Translations under genes and position numbers: made by a program
Source of the DNA: an uncultured Clostridia bacterium
GTDB taxonomy: Bacteria; Bacillota; Clostridia; Christensenellales; Borkfalkiaceae
Length of the DNA stretch: 26,368 bases
NCBI GenBank assembly: GCA_934271725.1
Contig: CAKQSC010000006.1
Location: 1-26,368, forward strand
Direction: 5' to 3'
Notes under the pieces: model-generated
Databases searched by the model: none
Told to the model about the DNA's origin: nothing
The model's input: the letters and a program-made list of their open reading frames with translations, nothing else
In this document: piece by piece, positions 14,796 to 21,778 of the stretch
How positions within the stretch are numbered: position 1 is the stretch's first letter
Layout of the letters: every line of letters starts with the position of its first letter

Positions 14796-16328
14796 ATGGT
14801 AGAAAAAAACGAAGAATACGTCGGCGTTGTGGAGAGCATCGGCTCTAACGGCGAGGGTATTGTCAAAAAGGAAGGTCAGGTTATTTTCGTTCCGGGTGCG
14901 TTGGTGGGCGAAAAAATCAGATATAAGATATTAAAAACGGAAAAAAAGTTTGCTTTTGCAAAGGCGTACGAAATATGCGCTCCGGCGGAAGAAAGGGTTC
15001 GCCCCAGATGTTCCGCGTTCGGTAAATGCGGTGGGTGTCAGTTGCAACATCTCGTTTACAGAGAGCAACTTAAAATAAAAGGAAAAACGATAAGCGACTG
15101 TTTTGCCAAAAACGCGTTCGTTTCCGTAAAACCCGTATCCGTGTCCTGCGGAGACGATAAATATAATTACAGAAACAAGTTGCAGATTCCCGTTGCGGAA
15201 ACGGAAAAGGGTACGAAGGTAGGTTTTTTTGCGGTAAACTCGCACAGAATAGTTCCCGTCGACGACTGCCCCATAAACAAAGAATGGGCGGGAGCGATAA
15301 TATCCGTTTTTAAAGATTACATAGAAAAATATAACGTAAAGGGTTACAGCGAGTTTGCCCGTAGCGGGCTTTTAAGGCATATCGTAGTGCGTGAAATGGA
15401 CGCGAAGTTCGTTATAACCGTGGTTGCGACGGACAAAAACCTTCCGCACGTCGATTATCTTATCGAAGAATTGAAAAAGGTGTGCAGGGAAATGTCTTTG
15501 TACGTCAACGTCAATTCCGCCGATACCAACGTCGTTTTCGGCGATAAGTTCGTTTTGTTGTACGGTCCCGAAAAAATGAAAGGTACTTATTGCGGATTGA
15601 AGTTCGAGTTCGGTCCCGAAAGTTTCTTTCAGGTAAACGATTCCGTTTGTAAAAAACTTTACGATAAAGTTGCGGAACTTGCCGGTTCGGACGGAAAAAG
15701 AGTCGTTATAGACGCTTATAGCGGAGCGGGCATAATGACCGCAATGCTTGCGAAAAGAAGCAAAAAAGCGATAGGCATAGAGTGCGTTAAAGAAGCGGTT
15801 GACTGCGCGGACAGGCTTAAAGAACTCAACGGGCTCGACGGCGTTATGGAGAATATCAACGCCGAATGCGAAAAGGTTTTGCCGGAACTTATCGACAAAC
15901 TGAAAAAAGAGGGCGAGGAGGTTACGCTCGTCGTCGATCCGCCCAGAAAAGGGCTTGATAAAAGTCTTATCGACGTTATCAAAAAAAGCGGAATAGACAC
16001 GATAGTTTACGTTTCGTGCAACCCCGCGACGCTTGCAAGGGACGTTGGACTGCTTACCGAAACGCTTGTAACGGAAGATAACGGCGAAATAAAAAAGAAC
16101 GCCGAATACTTTGCCGAATGTGAAGAAAAAGGTCTTTTAAACGGAACGCTTATGCCTTTTTACAACGGCAAAGAGTGCGGAGGAACAAAATACGAAAGCG
16201 CGGAAGAAACGCCCGTTTATATCGAGGCTACGAACAACGGCAGATATGCCCTTACGTACGTACACGGTTACGATATGTTCCCTATGACAAAACACGTCGA
16301 GACGGTTGTAAGACTGTCGAAAAAATAA
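14796..16328 (+). CDS. rlmD: 23S rRNA (uracil-5-)-methyltransferase, RlmD/RumA type
   Basis: A 510-residue SAM-dependent RNA m5U methyltransferase. The N-terminal TRAM domain (about 1-60) is followed by the iron-sulfur ligands C72, C78 and C81 (CSAFGKCGGC) and C158 (DDCPI). The fold continues with QVNDSVCKKLYD, the SAM loop DAYSGAGIMT, the VVDPPRKGLD motif and the catalytic YVSCNPATLARD (C408), with GYDMFPMTKHVETV at the end. An extra segment of about 60 residues (roughly 418-478) separates the catalytic Cys region from the terminal motif. RlmD and RlmCD type enzymes methylate U1939 or U747/U1939 of 23S rRNA; which one applies cannot be told. It is the last gene of the DUF5685 run, 7 bases after the membrane gene. 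Confidence 0.93.
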   Translation: MVEKNEEYVGVVESIGSNGEGIVKKEGQVIFVPGALVGEKIRYKILKTEKKFAFAKAYEICAPAEERVRPRCSAFGKCGGCQLQHLVYREQLKIKGKTISDCFAKNAFVSVKPVSVSCGDDKYNYRNKLQIPVAETEKGTKVGFFAVNSHRIVPVDDCPINKEWAGAIISVFKDYIEKYNVKGYSEFARSGLLRHIVVREMDAKFVITVVATDKNLPHVDYLIEELKKVCREMSLYVNVNSADTNVVFGDKFVLLYGPEKMKGTYCGLKFEFGPESFFQVNDSVCKKLYDKVAELAGSDGKRVVIDAYSGAGIMTAMLAKRSKKAIGIECVKEAVDCADRLKELNGLDGVMENINAECEKVLPELIDKLKKEGEEVTLVVDPPRKGLDKSLIDVIKKSGIDTIVYVSCNPATLARDVGLLTETLVTEDNGEIKKNAEYFAECEEKGLLNGTLMPFYNGKECGGTKYESAEETPVYIEATNNGRYALTYVHGYDMFPMTKHVETVVRLSKK

Positions 16329-16369
16329 AAAAGATAACGCCCGTCTTTCGACGAGCGTTTGATTTTTTT
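16322..16369. terminator. Bidirectional terminator between convergent genes
   Basis: A stem of AACGC-C-CGTC (16336-16345) and GACG-A-GCGTT (16350-16359) with loop TTTC. It is followed on the plus strand by a run of seven T (16363-16369) and on the minus strand by TCTTTTTTATTTTT (16335-16322). It serves both rlmD and the convergent dnaD-like gene. An outer AAAGATAAC/GTTATCTTT pairing is also possible. Confidence 0.88.
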
Positions 16370-16381
16370 AGGATAACGGTG

Positions 16382-17968
16382 TTATCTTTTAAGGACGTCC
16401 TCGGACGTAAAGCCGTGTTTTTTAAGCGTTTTTTCGCGTAAAGAAACGAGTTCTTCTTTTTCTTTCGCAAGCGTTTGTATTTTCTCTTCGTCGCGGTCGT
16501 ATTCGGCGTACGCGAGTTCGAGTTCTATTGCGGGGAGCCTGTCCTCGCAACGCTTGAAGTTCTTGCTTTCGAGATACAGTTTGTCGTAGTTGTCTTTACG
16601 CGTTTCGTTAAGTTCTTTCGCAAGCAGTTCCGCGTTCGACGGGACTGTTTCTTTTACTACGCCTACCGATTCGGGCGTGAACATATTTTGGTTTTTCCAG
16701 GAACCGAGAATCGCGCTTATATAGGGTATGGGGGAAGATTTTCCCACCGCTTTTTCAGACGCTATTTCAATCATCTCGTCCGTAAAGTTCCAACTCTTCC
16801 AGATTTTGTAATTGTTTTTATCCCACGCCGTAACCGAACGTTTTGTGCCCGTTACGTCGAGTACGTGTTGAATAAACTCCGTTTCTTTGGCTGTCGACTT
16901 AAAATATTGCGAAAGTCCTTCGTCCGTTATATAGCCGTTTTCGGCAAGTTCGCATACGACTTTATCCATCGCCTCAAACGAGCGGTTGTTTTCGTTGAAA
17001 CAATATTTGGCAACCGTTTCGAGAGCGTTCGGAGAGAAACCTAAATTGTACCATTTTGCCGTAAAATTGTCGGCATACGGGGCGATTACTTCTATATATT
17101 TGCCTAGCGTTTTCGCAATTACCGCGGTGTTTTTATACCGTTCGTCTTTTTGTTTTATATATTCGGCGATTTCCTTTTCGCCGAACTTGTGCAAAGAGTA
17201 TAACTCGTTTATAAAATCGTCCAACTTCTGAATATCTTTCTTTTTCAAAGTCTTTGCGACGTAAAGAATAACGGAAAGCGTAAAACCCATTTTCTGCCAT
17301 TTTTCAAGCAGTTCGGAGTCTTTTATTTCCGGTTTTCTCGTAATTCCCGACGCTTCGAGAACGGAGACGACGTCGTTGTTTTTGTCGTAATAAGAAGAAA
17401 GGGCTTCGTCTATCGCGGAAGCGGTTACGAGTTTTTTCGCGCCGAAATCTTTTGCTACCTGCGAAATGTAGCGGTAGCCTATGTCGTTTCCTTTAAGGTC
17501 TATGCAATACTTGATTATCATAAGCATAGCGTCCGGTTTTATGGAATAAACTTCCATTAGATTGTAATATTCCGTAAACTCGTTGGTGGAAATCATTCTC
17601 CCCGTGATAAGCGACTGCAAATCTTTTGAAAACGCCGTGTACTTTTCGTGGTTGTATTTTCGCGGTTTGCCCGCGCCCGACGCAAGCGGTAAAAAGGTAA
17701 CGAACAAGGGTTCGTCCGAAATGATTTTCACAAGGTCGAACTCTTCCCAGAACCTGAAACAGTCTTTAACCGCTTCTTCCGTCAGATTGACGCCTTCCGC
17801 AAACTCTTTAAGGGTGAGTTCTATTCCGCTTTGGCAAACGGAAAGTCCGTAAAGGTAAACCTTTACGGCGTCGCCGGAAGCGAGGGGAACGTATTGAGAA
17901 ATAAACCCGTTATCGACGCTCGTTACCGACTTTGAAAAATATTCTTTTGAAAAACCGCATACAGACAT
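16382..17968 (-). CDS. dnaD: DnaD-domain primosome protein with multiple tandem repeats
   Basis: A 528-residue protein of the DnaD/DnaB2 group, which remodels DNA and recruits the replicative helicase in Bacillota. An N-terminal winged-helix part (about 30-90) is followed by about four DDBH2-like helical units (roughly 130-180, 220-270, 300-355 and 388-440). Each has a (K/A)xWxxxxF-type start, as in EKWQKMGFT, AKWYNLGFS and KIWKSWNFT. The last unit has the YxxxIxxxW motif in full (YISAILGSW, Y416, I420, W424). A charged coiled coil (about 465-515) ends it. Usual DnaD proteins have one such unit. No DnaC-type loader gene adjoins. The ATG at 17968 has GGAG 7 bases upstream. Confidence 0.85.
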   Translation of the reverse strand: MSVCGFSKEYFSKSVTSVDNGFISQYVPLASGDAVKVYLYGLSVCQSGIELTLKEFAEGVNLTEEAVKDCFRFWEEFDLVKIISDEPLFVTFLPLASGAGKPRKYNHEKYTAFSKDLQSLITGRMISTNEFTEYYNLMEVYSIKPDAMLMIIKYCIDLKGNDIGYRYISQVAKDFGAKKLVTASAIDEALSSYYDKNNDVVSVLEASGITRKPEIKDSELLEKWQKMGFTLSVILYVAKTLKKKDIQKLDDFINELYSLHKFGEKEIAEYIKQKDERYKNTAVIAKTLGKYIEVIAPYADNFTAKWYNLGFSPNALETVAKYCFNENNRSFEAMDKVVCELAENGYITDEGLSQYFKSTAKETEFIQHVLDVTGTKRSVTAWDKNNYKIWKSWNFTDEMIEIASEKAVGKSSPIPYISAILGSWKNQNMFTPESVGVVKETVPSNAELLAKELNETRKDNYDKLYLESKNFKRCEDRLPAIELELAYAEYDRDEEKIQTLAKEKEELVSLREKTLKKHGFTSEDVLKR

Positions 17969-17979
17969 ATTTACTCCGG

Positions 17980-18000
17980 AACCGCTTGTTTTTTGCGGTT
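17980..18000 (-). promoter_or_regulatory. 5' leader hairpin next to the dnaD ribosome binding site
   Basis: On the minus strand the leader contains AACCGC-AAAAAACAA-GCGGTT, extendable by flanking GG/CC with one bulge. Its 3' arm ends beside the CCGGAG Shine-Dalgarno region (17975-17980). It would sit at the very 5' end of the mRNA, where it could affect translation or mRNA stability. Confidence 0.4.
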
Positions 18001-18008
18001 ACCGTTTC

Positions 18009-18037
18009 ATATTATAATAAAAAGGGGAATAAATCAA
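18009..18037 (-). promoter_or_regulatory. Promoter of the dnaD-like gene
   Basis: On the minus strand TTGATT (18037-18032) and TAATAT (18014-18009) are 17 bases apart; a perfect TATAAT (18016-18011) overlaps at 15-base spacing. It is divergent from the promoter at 18108. Confidence 0.65.
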
Positions 18038-18107
18038 GAGTTTTTTGGCAATTTTCGTAAAAATAAGGGCTATTTTAAATAAAAGTTACGTATAAACCGA
18101 AAATATT

Positions 18108-18137
18108 TTGGACGAAATCGCAGTATTATGATATAAT
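18108..18137 (+). promoter_or_regulatory. Promoter of the hydrolase-like gene
   Basis: A perfect TATAAT (18132-18137) with the extended element TGA directly before it. The -35 box is weak (TTGGAC, 18108-18113, 18-base spacer). The start codon at 18170 is about 25 bases downstream of the expected start point. Confidence 0.7.
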
Positions 18138-18169
18138 AACTGTAAAAGAAAATATAGAGGAAAGTCCGA

Positions 18170-19819
18170 ATGGAAAATCGTATATTTACTTCCGCGAATC
18201 TTTGGAACGATATAAACGTCGAAAGCGACGGTAAAGGAGAACTTATTCTCGACGTATCCGCCGACGGGTTAAAACTGATAAGATTTTATTTCAACGGCAG
18301 AAAAACGGAAGAGGGCAATACCGTAAAAATATTCGCGAGTATGCTGACTCCCGAAAAACAAGAGGCAAAAAACGCTCTTTTGGTCGTCGGCAATATGAAA
18401 GACCCCGTAAAGGAGAACTTTTTGAAACACCTTTCAAAAGATCTCGGTATTGCCGTTATGGGTATAGACGCGTATTCTTCCGCGCTTACCACTTATAAAA
18501 CGGAATATCCCGACGAAATATCTTACGCAAGGTTTTCGGAAGCGGAAAAATCTTTATACGCGGTGCCGGAAGATTGCAGAAAAACGTGTTGGTACGAGTG
18601 GGTTATCTCTACTCTTTACGCGGTGGATTTTCTTTTTAAAAAAGGGTTTGAACAAGTCGGCGTTTTAGGTACCGACGCGGGGGCGAATCTTTTGTGGAAA
18701 ACGGTTGCGATAGACAAAAGGCTTACCTGCGCGTGTATGATTAACGGCGTCGGTTGGGAAACTTATAAGGGCAAGTTTAAATACGGCGAGGATAACGAAC
18801 CGGAGTTTACCGACAACGTTTACAGATACGTTTCGTGTTTCGACGCGCAGACTTACGCAAAACAGGTTAAAGTACCCGTTATGACGGTGAGCGAAACCAA
18901 CAACCCCGATTTCGATGCGGACAGGGCTGTCGATACTTTGATAAGAACGCCTTCCGACGACGCTTGCGCTTATTACGTAATAGGCTCCGACTGCTATCTC
19001 GACGAAAAGGCGTTCGATAACGTCGAACGGTATATAAAACTCAGGTTCGACGGCAAAGAGATTAAAAAATCGGATATGCCGGAAATCAGAACGCAGGCGG
19101 GCAAAGACGGTATAACCGTTGTCGCGGAGGACGGAGAAAAAACGAGAGTGTTCGCAAGTCAGGGAAGAATAAATCCCTCGTCGAGGTACTGGGAAGAACT
19201 TTCGGGTAGCGACGGAAAGTTTATTTATAAAAAGCAGGGAGACTCGAAATACGCGTTTTTCATAGCGGAAAAGGAAACCGAAGACGGACTCGCGCTTTCT
19301 TCCGGTATAACGGCGGTAAGGTTTGACGAAAACGAAAAGGGCGCGGAAGAGTCGGAAAGAATAGTTTACGATTCGGACAGCGAATTCGTTCCTTTCATTC
19401 CCGAACTTAAAAAAGAAAAACTCGCTTACGCCACTCTTTTGGACGAAGAGGACAAAGTGGTTAAAAAGAAAGGTCCTTTTAAGTTATACGGTATAACTTC
19501 CGAAAACGGGCTTAAAACGTATAAGGTAGGCTCGGGAAGAAACAAACCGGGCGACGGAATGTCTTTGATGGCGGACGTATACGCAAAGAACGGCGCGACG
19601 CTTACCGTAGGTTACGCCGAAAACGTAAACACGCCGAAAGAGAGAAGATATTCTTATACGATAAAACTTCAACCGTCGAAAGTATGGGTTAACGTGATAG
19701 TGGACGCGAAAAGGTGTTTTGACAAAGACCGTTTACCTCTTACGAGTTATAAAAACGTGGAAGCGCTTATCATAACGTACGACGAGGAGTGCCTTTTTAA
19801 CAATATTTTGTGGATTTAG
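18170..19819 (+). CDS. Alpha/beta-hydrolase-fold protein with Asp at the nucleophile position
   Basis: A 549-residue protein, predicted cytoplasmic (no signal peptide). The first half resembles the alpha/beta-hydrolase fold: an NALLVVGN strand, the LGIAVMGIDAYSS stretch, WVISTLYAVDFL, and the nucleophile-elbow strand GVLGTDAGANLLW (elbow G167-T-D169-A-G171). VKVPVMTVSETNNPDFDADRAVD is where an acid residue and lid-return strand would lie. The elbow has Asp in place of Ser; no convincing late His is seen. The second half (about 290-549) is beta-rich with a terminal jelly-roll-like part that may bind carbohydrate. An Asp nucleophile occurs in dehalogenases and epoxide hydrolases, but loss of activity is as likely. 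It has its own promoter and GAGG site; family unrecognised. Confidence 0.55.
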   Translation: MENRIFTSANLWNDINVESDGKGELILDVSADGLKLIRFYFNGRKTEEGNTVKIFASMLTPEKQEAKNALLVVGNMKDPVKENFLKHLSKDLGIAVMGIDAYSSALTTYKTEYPDEISYARFSEAEKSLYAVPEDCRKTCWYEWVISTLYAVDFLFKKGFEQVGVLGTDAGANLLWKTVAIDKRLTCACMINGVGWETYKGKFKYGEDNEPEFTDNVYRYVSCFDAQTYAKQVKVPVMTVSETNNPDFDADRAVDTLIRTPSDDACAYYVIGSDCYLDEKAFDNVERYIKLRFDGKEIKKSDMPEIRTQAGKDGITVVAEDGEKTRVFASQGRINPSSRYWEELSGSDGKFIYKKQGDSKYAFFIAEKETEDGLALSSGITAVRFDENEKGAEESERIVYDSDSEFVPFIPELKKEKLAYATLLDEEDKVVKKKGPFKLYGITSENGLKTYKVGSGRNKPGDGMSLMADVYAKNGATLTVGYAENVNTPKERRYSYTIKLQPSKVWVNVIVDAKRCFDKDRLPLTSYKNVEALIITYDEECLFNNILWI

Positions 19820-19858
19820 CGATTTTCACTTTAAAAAAATCGCGGATTATGGTACAAT
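19819..19858 (+). promoter_or_regulatory. Hairpin and extended -10 promoter before DUF951
   Basis: A GCGATTTT (19819-19826)/AAAATCGC (19836-19843) stem with a 9-base loop starts at the last base of the hydrolase stop codon and has no T-tract, so it is a poor terminator. It is followed by an extended -10 TGG-TACAAT (19850-19858) without a clear -35 box. Together they could form a promoter with an operator-like inverted repeat in the -35 region for the gene run starting at 19871. Confidence 0.5.
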
Positions 19859-19870
19859 ACGGGTGAACTT

Positions 19871-20059
19871 ATGTATAACGTCGGCGACAGAATAAAAAGC
19901 AGAAAACCGCACGCGTGCGGAGGGAATACGTGGACTATTTCGAGAATAGGTTCCGACTATAAACTGAAATGCGAAAAGTGCGGACACGAAATATGGGCGG
20001 ACGCGGTCGCATTAAAAAAGATGATAAAGGAAATAATTTCCGTAAAAGAAGATGGGTAA
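19871..20059 (+). CDS. DUF951 family protein
   Basis: A 62-residue protein of the DUF951 family: N-terminal YNVGDRIKSRKPHACGG, then the middle TWTISRIGSDYKLKCEKCGHEIW with a CxxC pair (C34, C37 region) and a basic C-terminal helix. The KPHxCG...WxI.R.G.D..LKCxxCGH pattern is diagnostic and widespread in Bacillota, where it is often encoded near single-stranded-DNA-binding or replication genes. The small zinc-ribbon-like form suggests nucleic acid binding, unproven. GGTGA lies 5 bases before the ATG. It overlaps the next gene by 8 bases. Confidence 0.9.
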   Translation: MYNVGDRIKSRKPHACGGNTWTISRIGSDYKLKCEKCGHEIWADAVALKKMIKEIISVKEDG

Positions 20060-20693
20060 GAGAACTAATCCGCAAAAAGGCGTAACGGTAATGTATATTA
20101 TCTTCGCCGTAATAATAGTTTTGCTCGTGTTGATGCTTATAATCAACAACGTGGTTTTCATGCGCGTCGAAGTAAGCGGAACGTCTATGTATTCGACGCT
20201 TAACGACGGTGACGTCGTGGTCGCTTCCAAAAAGGCGAAAGCGAGGCGCGGAGACATAATCGTTATCGACAAGGTAAAAATCACGGGTACGGACGAAGAG
20301 GGTAAAGCCGAATACGCTTATCTTATAAAACGGCTTATAGCCACCGCGGGCGATACCGTGGTTTTCCGCGCGGACGGGCTGTACCTTAAAAAGCATGGCG
20401 AAAGCGAGTTTTCGCTCGTGTCGGATGCGGTGTTGTCGGGCGGGCTCGACGGCGGATTTTTTAAAGAAGGCGAAGAAACGGTTATAGGCGAAAATCAAAT
20501 CTTTTATATAGGCGATAACGTAACAAACAGTTACGACAGCCGTCATTACGGAACGACGGACAAGAAAAATATCGTCGCGGTCGTGCCGAAGTGGGCGGTG
20601 AGTTGCAGAAAGTTTACCACGTTTACCGTAAAAAAGATAATTTCGCCCGTAAGGTCATTCTTTCAGGGCAAATCTTGTAAGGGGAACGGCTGA
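20052..20693 (+). CDS. lepB: Signal peptidase I
   Basis: A 213-residue type I signal peptidase that cleaves leader peptides from exported proteins at the outer face of the membrane. One N-terminal helix (about 14-36) is followed by the catalytic Ser in VSGTSMYSTL (S45), the catalytic Lys in YLIKRLIATAGD (K93) and the GDNVTNSYDSRHYG box. The middle shows a moderately sized domain II insertion. It belongs to the Gram-positive SipS-type with a single anchor. The start overlaps DUF951, and the end overlaps the next gene by one base (TGATG), so this run is translated as a unit. Other signal peptidases may exist elsewhere. Confidence 0.93.
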   Translation: MGKRTNPQKGVTVMYIIFAVIIVLLVLMLIINNVVFMRVEVSGTSMYSTLNDGDVVVASKKAKARRGDIIVIDKVKITGTDEEGKAEYAYLIKRLIATAGDTVVFRADGLYLKKHGESEFSLVSDAVLSGGLDGGFFKEGEETVIGENQIFYIGDNVTNSYDSRHYGTTDKKNIVAVVPKWAVSCRKFTTFTVKKIISPVRSFFQGKSCKGNG

Positions 20694-21220
20694 TGAAAAT
20701 AGGTGTCGGACTTATATGGGGAATAATCGAGGGGATTATGCGTTTTCTCGCGAAAACGGTATACGTCGTCTTTTCGCTTTTGCATCTCGGACCGCTGTTC
20801 GTTTATTCGGTTATCGGCGGAATAGTGCATCTTATATGGAACGTTTTTGAAAAAGGAACGTGGGCGTTTACGGCGTATCACATAGTCGGCGCGATTTTAA
20901 TCGCTTACGCCGTGGTGGCGACGGTATGTTCTCTTCTCGGCATAGGAAGAAGCAAAAAGAAAGACAAACGTGCGTCTAACGTAAATATAGTCGAAAGGGA
21001 AGACGTTAAAGACGAGCCCGCGGAAGAGTTTGCCGAAAAACCCGAAAAACCGCAAAAAAAGAAACGGATAAAAGAAAAAGAAGAAAAGGTATACCCCGTA
21101 TATTCCGTAGTTAAACAAAACCCGTCTTATTTTATGGCGGAGTACGAGGACAGATACGAGTTGTATTATAAAACGACGGACGGGTACAGACACGTAAGAA
21201 CGGATTACAAAAAGGAGTAA
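20693..21220 (+). CDS. Unknown membrane protein with charged linker
   Basis: A 175-residue protein in three parts: a hydrophobic N-terminal region (about 1-90; two to four helices, including FVYSVIGGIVHLIWNVF and AYHIVGAILIAYAVVATV), a long Lys/Glu-rich linker (about 93-135), and a small C-terminal domain with many aromatic residues (PSYFMAEYEDRYELYYKT, then GYRHVRTDYKKE). No family is recognised. The ATG overlaps the signal peptidase stop by one base, with AGGGGA upstream, so co-production with the signal peptidase is likely. A role as partner of the secretion machinery is only an inference from this coupling. Confidence 0.65.
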   Translation: MKIGVGLIWGIIEGIMRFLAKTVYVVFSLLHLGPLFVYSVIGGIVHLIWNVFEKGTWAFTAYHIVGAILIAYAVVATVCSLLGIGRSKKKDKRASNVNIVEREDVKDEPAEEFAEKPEKPQKKKRIKEKEEKVYPVYSVVKQNPSYFMAEYEDRYELYYKTTDGYRHVRTDYKKE

Positions 21221-21226
21221 AAGCAA

Positions 21227-21778
21227 ATGACGGACGTTTACGAACAACAGGATTTTACGAATGCCCTGAAACAACGCAAAAAGGTTCTGGGAATATATTT
21301 CGCGATAATAGGGGTTTTGCTTTGCGCGTGCGTGGCGGTGCTTGTGATATACACCATGCAACCTTACGCAACGCCTCTTAAAACGCCCTTGATTTTAATA
21401 AATTCGGCAATAAGTTTCGCGGGAGTTTTTTTCTCTTTCGTCTATCTCGGAATAAAAAACAAACGCACGAAAGCGTATTACAAACTGACGAAAGCGTTGC
21501 AGACGGGACTTAAAGAAACAACCGAATGTATATATTACGGCGTCGGAGGAACGGACATAAAGGACGGTTGCGAATTCAACGTGCTTGTGTTTCTTTCCTG
21601 GTTCGACAAAAAGAAAAAATATTATAAAAGAAACGTACTTTCAGACGTCGAAAAGCCGTTGCCGAAGTTCGACAAAGGCGATACGGTAAAGTTCGTAACG
21701 CAAGGAAACGTACTTTTGTCTTATGAAATTACGGGACACGAAGAAAAGGAAATAGTTTTGGAGGAAGAAAACGAATGA
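21227..21778 (+). CDS. Unknown membrane protein with cytoplasmic beta-rich domain
   Basis: A 183-residue protein. A soluble N-terminus (1-22) is followed by two helices (about 22-43, GIYFAIIGVLLCACVAVLVIY region, and about 53-75). A soluble C-terminal part follows (YYGVGGTDIKDGCEFNVLVF, then VKFVTQGNVLLSYEITG), which reads like a small beta-barrel or an OB/SH3-like module. No family is recognised. AGGAG precedes the ATG. It overlaps the start of pepF by four bases (ATGA), placing it firmly in the signal peptidase-PepF run. Confidence 0.65.
   Translation: MTDVYEQQDFTNALKQRKKVLGIYFAIIGVLLCACVAVLVIYTMQPYATPLKTPLILINSAISFAGVFFSFVYLGIKNKRTKAYYKLTKALQTGLKETTECIYYGVGGTDIKDGCEFNVLVFLSWFDKKKKYYKRNVLSDVEKPLPKFDKGDTVKFVTQGNVLLSYEITGHEEKEIVLEEENE

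Noticed and set aside
19819..19843. Rho-independent terminator after the hydrolase-like gene
   Set aside because: An 8-bp AT-rich stem is present but no T-tract follows; it is kept only as a possible operator-like inverted repeat.
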